Positions 36,113 to 47,438 of a DNA stretch of 64,000 nt are shown one piece after another. Both the position numbers and the translations under genes were made by a program. Location of the stretch: positions 4,170,028 to 4,234,027 of the forward strand of contig OZ020519.1 in NCBI GenBank assembly GCA_963971425.1, in the 5' to 3' direction. Every line of letters begins with the position of its first letter. The stretch's first letter is position 1. Under the pieces are notes generated by a model. It did no database searches. It was given only the letters and a program-made list of their open reading frames with translations, and was not told where the DNA came from. Source of the stretch: Bryoerythrophyllum caledonicum. Its lineage: Eukaryota; Streptophyta; Bryopsida; Pottiales; Pottiaceae.

Positions 36113-36115
36113 ACA

Positions 36116-36137
36116 AGGGGTGTGCGCGCGCACACCC
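36116..36137. repeat. Perfect 22-bp GC-rich palindrome
   Basis: GGGGTGTGCGCGCGCACACC continues into CC and reads the same on both strands. The alternating purine-pyrimidine core could adopt a cruciform or Z-form. A related imperfect palindrome lies at about 37380. Confidence 0.85.
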
Positions 36138-36169
36138 CTGCCGTTTATTGTGAGGAAGGTTTTTGTGAA

Positions 36170-36960
36170 CGAGCCTAGGGTTTCCTCTAACTTGAGAGGG
36201 AGGTTTCTGTGAGGGAGGCTAGGGTTTGGCACTTACTTGTGAGGGAGGGTCGGTGTGAGAGCTACAGTTTTGAGAGGAGAGAGGGGTTGCGAGGGGCTGC
36301 GAGAGAGCTACGATTTTGAGGGAGAGTATACAGAAGGTGCGAGGGGCTACAATTTTGAGAGGAGAGAGGGGCTGCGCGGTGCGCTATATAGCTATGCTTT
36401 TGAGGAAGAGGAGAGAGAAGCTGCGAAGGGCTACAGTTTTGAGAGGAGAGAGGGGCTGCGAGGGGCTGCGAGAGAGCTACGCTTTTGAGGGAGAGGAGAG
36501 AGAAGCTGCGAGGGGCTTCAGTTTTTAGAGGAGAGAGGGGCTGCGAGGGGCTGCGAGAGAGCTACGCTTTTGAGGGAGAGGAGAGAGAAGCTGCGAGGGG
36601 CTACATTTTTTAGAGGAGAGAGGGGCTGCGAGGGGCTGCAGGACAGCTACAGTTTTGAAGGAAAGGAGAAAGTGGCTGCGAGGGGCTGCAGGACAGCTAC
36701 AGTTTTGAAGGAGAGGAGAAAGTGGCTGCGAGGGGCTGCAGGACAGCTACAGTTTTGAAGGAGAGGAGAAAGTGGCTGCGAGGGGCTACAATTTTGAAAG
36801 AGAGAGGGGTTGCGAGGGGTTTTGAAGGAGAGAGGGGCTGCGAGGGATTTTGAGAGAAGGTCTGTTGGGTGGGGGCGTCGAAGGGGGGGAGGATTTTGTG
36901 TGAGGGAGGGTCTGTGCTGCTAGGGAGAGAAGGTCTGTTCATAGGGAGAGAGAGGGTTTG
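36170..36960. repeat. Complex minisatellite (GAGGGGCTGCGAG units)
   Basis: Units built from GAGAGGAGAGAGGGGCTGCG, AGGGGCTGCGAGAGAGCTAC and TTTTGAGGGAGAGGAGAGAG repeat with a period near 70-80 bp. From 36640 on, a 50-bp version (GGGGCTGCAGGACAGCTACA plus GTTTTGAAGGAGAGGAGAAA) repeats three times almost perfectly. Plus-strand frames across it stay open but encode only the repeat (for example RRERLRGA) and are not treated as genes. Confidence 0.88.
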
Positions 36961-37380
36961 TTGCTAGGAAGACATGCTCCAACTCTCTCACACCATATAT
37001 GCGTTGTTTCAGGTGGACGAAGTTGAAGCTGATTGAGCAAGATGAGAGGCCGGCGGTGGATGAGCGGTACACTCAGGCGCAGAGGCTCTACCCGTGTCGT
37101 GCCGAGATGTGGTTGAGATGAAGCTCCGCCGCCTTTTTCTGGACTTGAAGCTGGCGCTTGCACCCCGGCGCCGAGGAGCTCGCACAACCTCGCGCGCGAA
37201 CTCTCCAACAGCGTCGTCGCGCACAACCTTGAGTGCTGCAACCCCGCCCGCGCGCACTCTCCAATGTCGCAACAGCCTCGTCGCACACACCCTCCAACGC
37301 TCCAACCCCGCGCGCACACCGTCGACAACTATGTTGAAGTCGATGCAGCACAGTCGCGCTGCCCTTGAGCTGTAGGAGAG
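36961..37380. other. GC-rich stretch between minisatellite and CTAGGG repeats
   Basis: Open frames exist on both strands in several phases, which is what GC-rich sequence gives by chance. None has a recognisable domain. 37150-37330 repeats words such as CGCGCGCA and CTCCAAC. Confidence 0.4.
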
Positions 37381-37381
37381 G

Positions 37382-37401
37382 TGTGCGCACGCACACCTTG
37401 G
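37382..37401. repeat. Imperfect palindrome related to 36116
   Basis: AGGTGTGCG and CGCACACCT flank a two-base centre. Together with the palindrome at 36116 it brackets about 1.26 kb of minisatellite and GC-rich sequence. Confidence 0.7.
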
Positions 37402-37419
37402 TCGATATCTACGACAATG

Positions 37420-37690
37420 TCGTGGCTAGGGTTAGACTTGTTAGGGTTTCTATTATTAGGGTCGGCAGCTAGGGTTCGGTTTTAGAGTTGCGGCTAGGGT
37501 TGGAGATTGTGGCGGCTAAGCGGCTAGGGTTTCGGGTGTTGTTCAACGGCTAGGATTTGGGATGAGTTAGGCTGGTTGGATTTTTTTATGGCTGCTAGGG
37601 TTAGCTTCATGTATGGCTGCTAGGGTTAGCTTCATGTATGGCTACTAGAGTTTTTTATATGGTTGCTAGGGTTTCAAGCTAGACTCTTTT
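37420..37690. repeat. Degenerate GCTAGGGTT repeats
   Basis: GGCTAGGGTT, GCTAGGGTTAGCTTCATGTA and variants recur at least ten times, partly as a perfect 28-bp direct repeat near 37590-37640. The unit resembles telomere-type TTTAGGG but is irregular. Confidence 0.7.
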
Positions 37691-37739
37691 GGATACCTCC
37701 AACATTTTAATACTGTGTTGCGGGCTGCAGTCAGTAGTT

Positions 37740-38240
37740 AATGGCTTCTTGTATGTGTAAATTCTGAACTTCGTTTGAATTTGTAATTTTCAGTGATCAA
37801 TGATTTCGTGTGATCAATGATCTGAACTTCTAATTTCGTGATGTGTGTAAATTCATGATTTGTGTAGTTTGAGTGATCTGAACTCATTAGAAGTGAACTA
37901 CTAATTTGTCTAATTTGAGTGATTTGAACTTGAGTGATTTGAAATTTGTGTGATTTGAACTTCTGATTTGAGTGTCTAATCTGAACTTCCAATCTAAACT
38001 TGTGTGATTTGATCTTCTAATGATTAGAAGTGAACTTCTAATAAGTAGAACTTCTAATCAAATTAGAAGTTCAGATTTGTGTGATAACTGCAAATTTCTG
38101 TGATCTAAACTTCTAATTGTGTAATTTGAGTGAACTTCTAATTTTTGTAATTTTAATGATTTGAACTTCAAAGTTCGTGATGATCTGAATTGATTAGAAG
38201 TTCTAATTTTGTGATGATCTGAATTGATTAGAAGTTCTAA
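37740..38240. repeat. AT-rich degenerate satellite (GAACTTCTAAT units)
   Basis: GAACTTCTAAT, TTAGAAGTTC and GTGATTTGAACTT recur in both orientations about twenty times. Non-coding. Confidence 0.75.
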
Positions 38241-38245
38241 GTTAA

Positions 38246-39876
38246 CCCCTAAGGTACCAAGACAGTTTTACACCAAAAACACTTCAAAATTAATGGATTC
38301 TAGTGCAATGAATAAAGAAGGTAACAAAAACTTTGATTTTTAGTTCTGATCATAGGATCTCAATAAAGGCTTATTAAGTAATACATGTACAAAATTCCAT
38401 AAACTTTGACTGCACGGATTGAAAGATTATAGTGTTTGAAGTCAAGCAAATGGTTCATTTTCTTCCCTGCGATTAGTGGATCACCAGACTTTGACTTCAG
38501 TTGGTGTCAAAAATTTCACTACACAAGGTCTAAATCTATTACCATCTCGTTAAGCATGATGTTAGCTCCTTACACACCAATTTTTAGAGGTAGAGATAGG
38601 GTGTACCATATTCAAAACAAGTGTGCAAAGAGTGGAGGCTCGAAATTTTTTAATTCACACTTTATTTTTTTTTTAACTTAATTTGTTTTTGATTGATAAT
38701 CCAAATGGTTAATAAGAAGGTTTACATTACATATTGTTGTGGAAAAAAAAAGTGAAAAATATGAAGATCTCTAGGTTTTATGTGGAAAAGAAGTTTTTTT
38801 GGTACCTTGCCCGACAATGAGTGGCAATGTGTGAAAATGTTTGACTTGGGTTGGTATGCTATTTTTCACTAAAGACACTTGGGAGTTTTCATCACATAGT
38901 TTTAACAAAGCACCATATACATTTTATGCAGGTTCCACAAGTAGGAAAGAGTTGAAGAGCATCTCAACCAATAGTGGGGGAATGGATATTTAATGATAAG
39001 CGCCATCAAATACCAGAGCTTATACTGCTAATACCTGCAACGTATCTTGAGGTAAGAAATAATTTGTTATTCATTTTTGAAATTGATTCCCGATTGATCC
39101 TCTATTTTTTGTTGTTGTTAGAATGACCTACATTTGGAATTACAAATCCTTTCTTGTATTAGCGGTTGTAACAAGTTTCAATGGTGTCAATAATAACAAG
39201 TAATTTTATTTCCTTTCATATTTTTAAATTACATGCTTTGTCTCTATTGAAATTTCTCAATTAACCCAAGTCAATCATTTGCACACATGATCACGCATTG
39301 TAAGGCAAAGAACCCAAAAAACCTCTTATTTTCCACATAAAATTTAGAGATATTTATATTATTTTCATTTTATTTTCTGAATCAGATGATGTGGTGTAAA
39401 CCTTCTCTTTCACCATAATACATACGGATTCTTATTATAAGACATGGTTTCGTCTCAAAAAAATAAAGCGCAACTTGGTAAATTTTGAATCTATATCCCT
39501 TGTACAATTGTTTTGAATATGCCACACCCCTTTTGAACCTCAAAAAAATCGTGTACAAGAATATAACATCATCATTAATATAATGGTAAAGAACTTAAAC
39601 ATTTTGTAGTGCAAAGACTCGACACCAAGTAAAGTCAAAGAAAATTCTCCTCAACCTAGGAAAGAAAAATATCCGTGTTGTCTACGTCAAACACTAATCT
39701 TTCAATTTGTGCGGTCAATCTTTATGAAAATTTGTGAGGACGTTACTTCTTAAGTATGAACTAAGTTCATATGCTTAGACGTATCCATAAAAACTTTTTG
39801 TTTCCCACTATACTCATGGCACTAGAATGAGCGGTATTGAAGAGATTTTGTTGTGAAAATGCCGGTCCTTTAGGGA
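38246..39876. mobile_element. ~1.6-kb TTAA-flanked element, family C
   Basis: TTAA flanks both sides (38242-38245 and 39877-39880). Left end CCCCTAAGGTACCAAG, then ACACCAAAAACACTTCAAAA; right end, inverted, TCCCTAAAGGACCGGC, then ATTTTCACAACAAAATCTCT. The two halves look like long diverged inverted arms, with GACTGCACGGATTGAAAGAT near 38410 and the inverse type TTTCAATTTGTGCGGTC near 39705. Non-coding. Confidence 0.65.
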
Positions 39877-39880
39877 TTAA

Positions 39881-40816
39881 CCCCTAAGAGCCCAAATAAG
39901 AGCCCAAATGTACGTGGGGGGTACAATTTAGATTTTGTGGAGGTTATTAAAATTTGATATATTATCTTTAAGACCAAAAATTCTTATACTGTATTGTCCC
40001 TGATAAGAGCTCCATGTAGATATTTTTTATGAATCATTTCAGGATTCATGGTGTGAAAGTTAGTACCACTCAAACTTAGAAATGGGGACTCTGGGGAGCT
40101 TCCAAATTTTGCGACGAGTCTCTATTGACATTGAGATTTTCCATACAAGTAGATAATATTACCTTATTTGAAAAAATAATTTTTTTTTTGTCTGTAGTGA
40201 AAAAATATATATTTTAATTGAAGTCAAACATTTTTACACATTTCGGGCAAGCGGGGAAAAAAACTCATGCTTTTCTACATAAAACTTAGAGATCTTCTTA
40301 TTTTTCTCTACTTATTTTTTCAACAAGAATATGTGGCATAAACCTTCTTTTGACTGTTTGGATTATTATTCTAAAACATGTCAAATTCTCAGAAGAATAA
40401 ATTGTGAATTGACAATTTTTGAACATCCACACCTTGCACACTTGTTTTGAATATGCTACACCCCTTCTCTACCTCTGGAAATTGGTGTATTGAGAACTAA
40501 CATCATGCTTAACAGAACGGTAAAAGATTTAGAACTTTTGTAGTTCAAAAATTTAATACCAGGTGAAATCAAAGTCTGTTGATCCACTCAACGCAGGGAA
40601 CAATATCAACCATTTTCTTGACTTCAAACAATAGAATCTTTCAATCCGTGTAATCAAAGTGTATGTTATTTTTTTAGTATGTTACATAGTAAGTCTTGAT
40701 GGAGATCCTACCGTCAAAAGGATAAATATAAGGTTTTATTTTCTTCCTTACCCGTTGCACTAGAATCAACCATTTTGAAGTGTTTTTCGTGTGAATTTGT
40801 CACAGGCTTTTAGGGG
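39881..40816. mobile_element. 936-bp TTAA-flanked element, family C, adjacent copy
   Basis: It begins CCCCTAAGAGCCCAAAT directly after the TTAA that ends the previous element, and ends GGCTTTTAGGGG before TTAA 40817-40820. The internal order of words matches 58305-59251. Two elements sharing one TTAA means one inserted at the border of the other. Confidence 0.65.
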
Positions 40817-40820
40817 TTAA

Positions 40821-41238
40821 GTAAAATACTCACAAAGTTTCCTAAAATTTGACCGCACGGATTGAAATTTTTTAGTTTTTATAGTAGACAACATTGGTTC
40901 ATTTTTTTCCTAAATTGGGTCGATTACTAGAATTTCACTTTACGTGGTTACAAAAGTTAGCATTACCTAGGGTCTAGGTTCATTACCATAATGTCAAAAA
41001 TAATATTAGTTCCTTGTACACCAATGTTTAGGGATGGAGTAGAGGTGTAGCATATTGAAAGACACATTGCAAGCAATTGTGCGCTCTACAAATGTTAATT
41101 TTTTTCATTTCAAAGAAGTTTTATCAAAAGGTTCAATATCATCATCAAATTATGAACATTAAATATGCCATCAGAAACATATCTTCTATCAGATGCATGC
41201 TGATTTAGAGGTTAACAATTAGTACAATTTTTTCACTA
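40821..41238. other. Upstream flank of the DUF7869-like gene, with a repeat fragment
   Basis: 40840-41100 is an inverted family C fragment (TTTGACCGCACGGATTGAAA and later TTCCTTGTACACCAATGTTTAG). 41100-41238 has no clear feature and may hold the promoter. Confidence 0.4.
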
Positions 41239-43810
41239 ATGTATTCGCCAAAATGTTTTTTATTTTCAATAGTGATAATGGAGAGCCGTACAATTCAGAC
41301 TCCTTCGATACGGCCACACATCCAAAGGGATAATATGGTTTCCAATATCTTAGTGGGGGCCCGATTAGTACGAGTGGCACGTGCAAGGCAAATTCAACAA
41401 AGATTTTTTGAGGTCATGACATATGAATTGGGAAGGACAGTAGAATTGCTCTCTGAAAGAAGAGATGTGGTGGGCTTAGCAAACAAGGAGCATGCATTCA
41501 AAAGCGGCATGGAATTGAATGGATCGAAGTTGTTCCCGTTCGAGGTGGCGGTGCGTATCACTAGGGTAGATGATGCATTGCATTGGACTGGAGAGATTGT
41601 AGGAGAACGACTTGGCATGTGTGTGGGCTTGATCATTCGTTGGCACCGGTCTTTGCTACGTACAGTGGCTGTAGAACCGGGTACTCCAAGTGCTCCTAAT
41701 GACCTTGGATCACGAGTAGCGCCTACAGGAATGATGGCCCCAGAATTTGATTTTCCCGAATTCATCAACACTTCAGGATCAACCGAGAGGTCTCGACGCA
41801 GTAGTCAAGCTTCTAACGCCGTAGATGAAAATTCACCGTTTTCCCAACCTACTCCCTCAAATATCCAAGACTTGCCCCATGTAGATGGATTTGCTTATGT
41901 TAGACCAGCACGTCGTCCCTATTCTATGCAAAATAGGAGAAGGAGAGCCATCATTGATAGAAGTTGCACCATCTAAGGTATCCCTTAGAAGCGTGGAAAT
42001 TGCAATGGCACAAGGAGGATGCAAACGGAATTATTTGAGGGACGTTCCAGCAAGGTATCTATTGGACATGCGATATAATGCATGGGCCAGTGAGTTTTCA
42101 GTACGAAGTACGTGGATGAGACAGATGTTGGTTTCTTTTTACACAAGGACGGAAGGAACTCGTCGAGACAAGTTTGTAACAAAGTTAGATGGGAAACAAG
42201 TTTGCAATGTTTGCTACGCTATTGGGGTTGGATATTCACAGAGGCGCTTTAAGCAATTGAAGAAGGATTATCTAATATATGGAAGAGTGACATCGATTCA
42301 CAGCAATACCCTTTCAGATCCAATTAGAGAGAGTACTAGAATGTCTGCGGCAGAGGCTTGTTTTAAATCGTTTGTCGATGAAGCTGGTTGTCCTCAACCT
42401 CATCGTTGTATTTGCCGTAAGAGTGACAACAAAGTCATGCCACTTATTCTCCTTCCTATGAATACTACCAAATTTGATATATTCAATTACGTGAACGAGG
42501 AGGTGAAGAGAATTTGTAATGGAGAAATCATTTCTATGAGTTCGTTCCGGAGGATGTGGCGCATCAAGTATCCCCACGTTTAGGTACCTCCATTCTCGAG
42601 ATTCTCAAATTGCTATCATTATTGGGAGTATAAATGTGCCATGGAGGGAACCACCAATGCGGATGCAAGGATAAAGATAAAGGAGTTGTTTATGTTGCAT
42701 CTGCGCAACCAGATGGAAGAACGTAGGCATTATTGGATATTCAATCGGTCGTGTTATATTAACCCTGAGTTGTACATGTGCATCATAGTGGATGGCATGG
42801 ACCAAAACACGACCATGGTAACGAGGATGTGTCAGACTGTGAAGAACATTGAACACCGATTTGTGAAGACCCACCTGTGCGAAGCTCGTCTTCATGGGAT
42901 CGATTTATATTGCGACGTGTGGTTTGAGGCTCACCACAAACATGATAGCAACCAAGTCGTGAGTACATTGTTGTACGTGATAGGGGATGTGTTGCGGAGG
43001 AAGGGCTTTTTGCAACCAACATTACGAATCCATGCGGACAACTGCACACGGGAGAACAAAAATATTTATATGTTTGCTTTATGTGCTACATTGGTGGGAT
43101 TGGGGTTTTTTCAGGAGGTGGAGCTATCTTTTCTCATAGTGGGCCATACATATGAAGATATTGATCAACGTTTCAGTTGTATATCAAATACGTTGAAGAG
43201 GTCGGACGTGGACTCGTTGAAGGAAATAATGAGTCTTATAGAACGAGGAACATCTCCTACGGACGCATTTGTTAGCGCCCCGCTCCTAGAAAATATATGG
43301 GATTGGAAATTCTTTACAACTCCTCACTTACTGACAGGCCATGATTCATAAGTGGGCATAACATTTCCGCACCACATGCGATTCTATATGGAAAATCGAG
43401 AAGGGACTCGTGAGGTTCAAGTACAACACAAGCATTATTGCAAGGATCCATGGGGACCGGAGGCAGGAACAAAAACTTTGAGGTCGTTGCAAAGTAGAGA
43501 TGAGCGACTAGGGTTGTCATACTGGACGGACGTCCAGTTCGTCCGTCCGTCCGATTCGACCATCCGATAGAGCTCTCGCTCGTCCTTTACAGCCAACATA
43601 GGGTTGACTTACCTGCAAGGTAAAAAACAAGCGACGTGGCAGCCACATATGAACTAAAGTGATGCCACGCAGGATTTAAACTAACAAAATGAATAGTTGA
43701 CTACATAAAATAATATATTGGCCGCAAGGACGTGTCCGCCCCTAAATAATAGAGGCGGGGACATCACCGCCCCTAAATGGTAGGGGCGAAGATGACCCCA
43801 CCCCCAAATG

Positions 43811-45035
43811 GCAGGGGCGGAGACGTCACCGCCCCTCCCCGCCCAATTTTGGAATCAGGATCTTTGAACGGCCATATCTCACTCAAAAATAGTCCAAATT
43901 AAGCATGTGATATGTTTTTTGGCATCTACAAAAAATTTAGATGCCAAATCACACCTCAAACGCTTGATTTGGGCTATTTTTGAGTGAATTATGCCCATTC
44001 AAACATTCTGACTCCAAATTTAGGCGGGGAAGGGGCGGGGACGTTAGGGGCGGGGATGTCTCCGCCCCAAAATGGCAGGGGCGGAGACGTCACCGCCCCT
44101 CCCCGCCCAATTTTGGAATCAGGATCTTTGAGAGGCCATATCTCACTCAAAAATAGTCCAATTAAGCGTGTGATATGTTTTTTGGCATCTACGGAAAATT
44201 TAGATGTCAAATCACACCTCAAACGCTTAATTTGGGTTGTTTTTGAGTGAATTATGCCCATTCAAACAATTTAACTCCAAATTTAGGCGGGGAAGGGGCG
44301 GGGACGTGAGGGTGAGGACTCAACCCTTTGAAGGTTGTAGAGGAACAAAGTTGGGCAAACTCCATTCTCGCCTTGGCAAAGGCCTTCCTCCTTCCCATGC
44401 GTTAGAGAAACGATATTTTTAATGTAAATTTAGTTTTCCTTCCAACTTCTAGGGAATGACATGATTGCTGTGATGATTGAGGAATGCAAAGATCTTGTCG
44501 GAACCAAATATAGCGACTTTTTGTTCTAAATAATTCTATTGGACTTGAATTAGGAGAAGAAGAAGAACTACGGTCTTCCAATGGGACCGGCGTGAATGTA
44601 GTGTTTGTTCATTCTCTTCACTAAGTACATGGCCACGGGACATAGGCTAGTGTATAAAGAACTACTTTCCCCTCTCGAGGATCAACACTTTTCCACACTA
44701 AGTGCTTCCCTACACTAATTGCATTAAAGATAACCAACATGTCATCTCCCCCAAGGGCTTTGTGGGTTCTCATACAACGAGGCCGTGGGATCTCCCACCA
44801 TAATTGGGTGGACTATGGTGGTACTTGAATTAGAATGTTGTATTACGCTGTAAACAACAAATTCTTTTTGACATTTTCAAAGAAGATAATATTCTTTGCA
44901 CAAGTAAAACCTCCTTTATTATCGACGGACAAATACCATTGAGCAATGTAGTTTTAATGTAAAGATGTGTTCTTAAATGACTCATCTTGAGGTCATATTC
45001 AAATTTAATAAGCATAATGTCGAATCATCCAATGT
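43811..45035. repeat. Left arm of a 1,225-bp inverted repeat
   Basis: It corresponds end to end, without net insertion or deletion, with 47439-48663 in reverse. I noticed only scattered single-base differences. The outer part holds a duplicated unit of period 264 (43811 and 44075) with G-rich words GGGGCGGGGA and GGCAGGGGCGGAG. Open frames such as 43984-44250 appear on both arms because the arms are copies; they do not look like genes. Confidence 0.92.
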
Positions 45036-45064
45036 CCATATATCCCTTGTGTAACAACCCTTAA

Positions 45065-46149
45065 CCCCTAAAGCATCAATTCAACAGTTTTGGTATGATT
45101 TAGGGTCCGGTCAGGCTCCCTATGAGTCAAATTTTACCGGATGTGGCTGTAACTTTGGCACAGCATGGGAAATTATCATATCTTCCTAACAAGACCAAAT
45201 TTTACTTTCATCGGGCCCGTAGTTAAGAAATAATTCGTGTTTAAAGATCAAAATTCAATTCAGGGCAGCTGGGGCAGGTTTGTGGCCAATGGGAGTGGTG
45301 TACCAAATCTGTGACAGTCTACAGTGACTTCCAAATGATCCTTTCTGAAATCGTTTCACAATTTTTTTTAAAACTTGATTTTGAAAAATCCAACCGTAGG
45401 ATCTTGTTTAGAGCCATCCAATTAGTGTACGTACCAAGTTTTGTAAATTTTGACCGTACGGATCTTGAGATATATTCAGTCAAAGTTCCAAGTTTTATAA
45501 AAACTTTCAGGCAGATCAACAGTGATTGGGTCACCTTCGTCACCCATTTTTCCTTCACCATTTTCTCCTCCTAAACCACAGTATATGCTGTAAAATTCAT
45601 ATCTATTTTGGATTTATTTATTTTTTGGATTTCTTTCCTCTACAATTTCTTTTCCATACAAATGCATGTATACATCGTTCGGATTTCAAAAAATAGATGA
45701 TCTTCTTAGGCATTTGTAGTGTGGAAAAAGAGCCAGTGTATATGCATTTCATTTGACTCCCGTCACTGAAAATGTGGTTTTCCAATGCTTCTGTGTGTTG
45801 TATTGTCTTCAATTTTTTTGAGCATACTCCCAACTCACTTTAGAATCCAAAACTGAAGAGCCTCCAACCACACGATCTCAAAAAATTGGCTGTTTCACTC
45901 TCCGAAGGGTGGCTGTCCCTGCCGGGCAGTACCAAAAAAAACTTTTCTCTCAAGTTCAAACCTTATGATCTTCCAAACGGTGAGGAGTTACAATCTAAAA
46001 TTCTGTGTACACATACATGTACAAGTTAGGTACTAGATCCTACGGTTAGATTCTTTAAAATACGTTCGAATTTGCATAATTCTACCTTGAACTAAAACAG
46101 GGCAGAATTGAGGCAGAATTTGGGATTTTATGGCCAAAAACTTTAGGGG
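45065..46149. mobile_element. 1,085-bp TTAA-flanked element in the loop of the hAT
   Basis: TTAA at 45061-45064 and 46150-46153. The ends are CCCCTAAAGCATC and, inverted, CCCCTAAAGTTTT, so 9 bp agree. It carries the CCGTACGGATC / CCGTAGGATCTTG words near 45390-45465 and GATCCTACGGTTAGATTC near 46030. Non-coding. Confidence 0.7.
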
Positions 46150-46153
46150 TTAA

Positions 46154-47438
46154 ACTTTACTTTACAAAGGAATTACGCAACTTAACTTTACAAACGAATT
46201 ATTTAAACATGCAATAAGAGAGAATTATATATATCCCCAAATATAAGGGCTTGTGTAAACTTCTAACCACGGAGGAAATGTACAAGTTACCCAACAATAA
46301 AATGTTGCATGAGTGCCCCACAATAAATACCCCCTTTTCATCCATTGAGAAATAGTGAGAACCTAAATCAATATAATCTACCATTCAAATTTTGCACCTA
46401 TTTTTTCCATGATATTTTGTATGTATCAATTACATAGTTCTTTGACATTATATCTTTTTATATATTACTTATAACCATATTTCACACTTTTAATGCAATG
46501 TATGTTTCATGTACTTTCTTTATAAAATTTATCCTAAATGAATATTTTTGCCCCTATTTATTTATCGTACGTCGTTTATACAATTTATGCGAGTGGCCCC
46601 TTCGAGATTACTTTTTTTCCCAACTTCCCCAAAAAGTGTAAACGTGCTCTACTTGGGTTAAAATGTATTTTAACAACAAAGAAAATACTATGTTTTTGGA
46701 ATCTTAGAAGAAGGTAATACGCTTTATATATAAGTATTCTACAATTGAATCCAATGTTAAGAAGGGGCATGGAAAGATAAACAAAAAAGTTAAGGAACAT
46801 ATAAATAGTTTGCACGTGTTAGAGGAAATGTAATAGTTTCCATTTGAACATAAAGAAATTGACATTTCCAATTTATATATACGGCATATGTATAGTACAT
46901 CACAACGTCAAAATTATATTTATTTAGGAAAAGAATTTCATACAAACCATACAAAGTTCTATCATTATTGTATATAGACATGAGTTCAAGAAAGAAGTTA
47001 ATAGTTATGTCCTATATTGCTAGAAATTTTAGTAGAGCTTCTATTGACATTTATATTTTTTGTACATCTATATGTATACTAAAAAACATTTGGTCGTGTA
47101 TCTCTCCCCTACATCCATAGCTTTTACAATAGACATGTTTAATGTGACCTTTTGAAGGTGTCACCCTTAGTTGCAAAGCCTTTTGGAGTTTCATCTAACC
47201 TTTGCAAGGTTTAATCAATTTAAAGTTTTTTTGACACCATTTAGTAAGAAGTGTTGTGAGAGAACCACTTCGACTTTGGAACATTGTGGCCTTTCGAGAA
47301 TGCTTTTATTTGCATCATCTTTCTTTATGATTGAATAAAGCGATAAATAATCATAGCCTCAACAATTTAAAGATAGATATTTCATCAACCCCACGGTTAT
47401 GAAGAGTAATTCGTGGATTGTTCCAAAGGGGTTGTTAC
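46154..47438. other. Rest of the hAT loop, AT-rich
   Basis: No gene seen. It is AT-rich with scattered TATATA stretches. The last bases before the right arm (TTCCAAAGGGGTTGTTACAC) correspond to GTAACAACCC at the left arm border. Confidence 0.5.

Noticed and set aside
36170-36960. CRISPR-like array
   Set aside because: The repeats are contiguous variants without unique spacers, in a eukaryotic setting.
36939-37396. Overlapping 90-130-codon frames on both strands
   Set aside because: GC-rich sequence with open frames in four phases; no homology or splice pattern.
31204-43351. Alternative genetic code with TAG/TAA read as glutamine (as in some ulvophyte algae)
   Set aside because: The copper ATPase (999 codons) and TyrRS (454 codons) have no in-frame TAA or TAG although both contain many glutamines, and one of the stops in the large gene is TGA. 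The stops are restricted to element-like genes.
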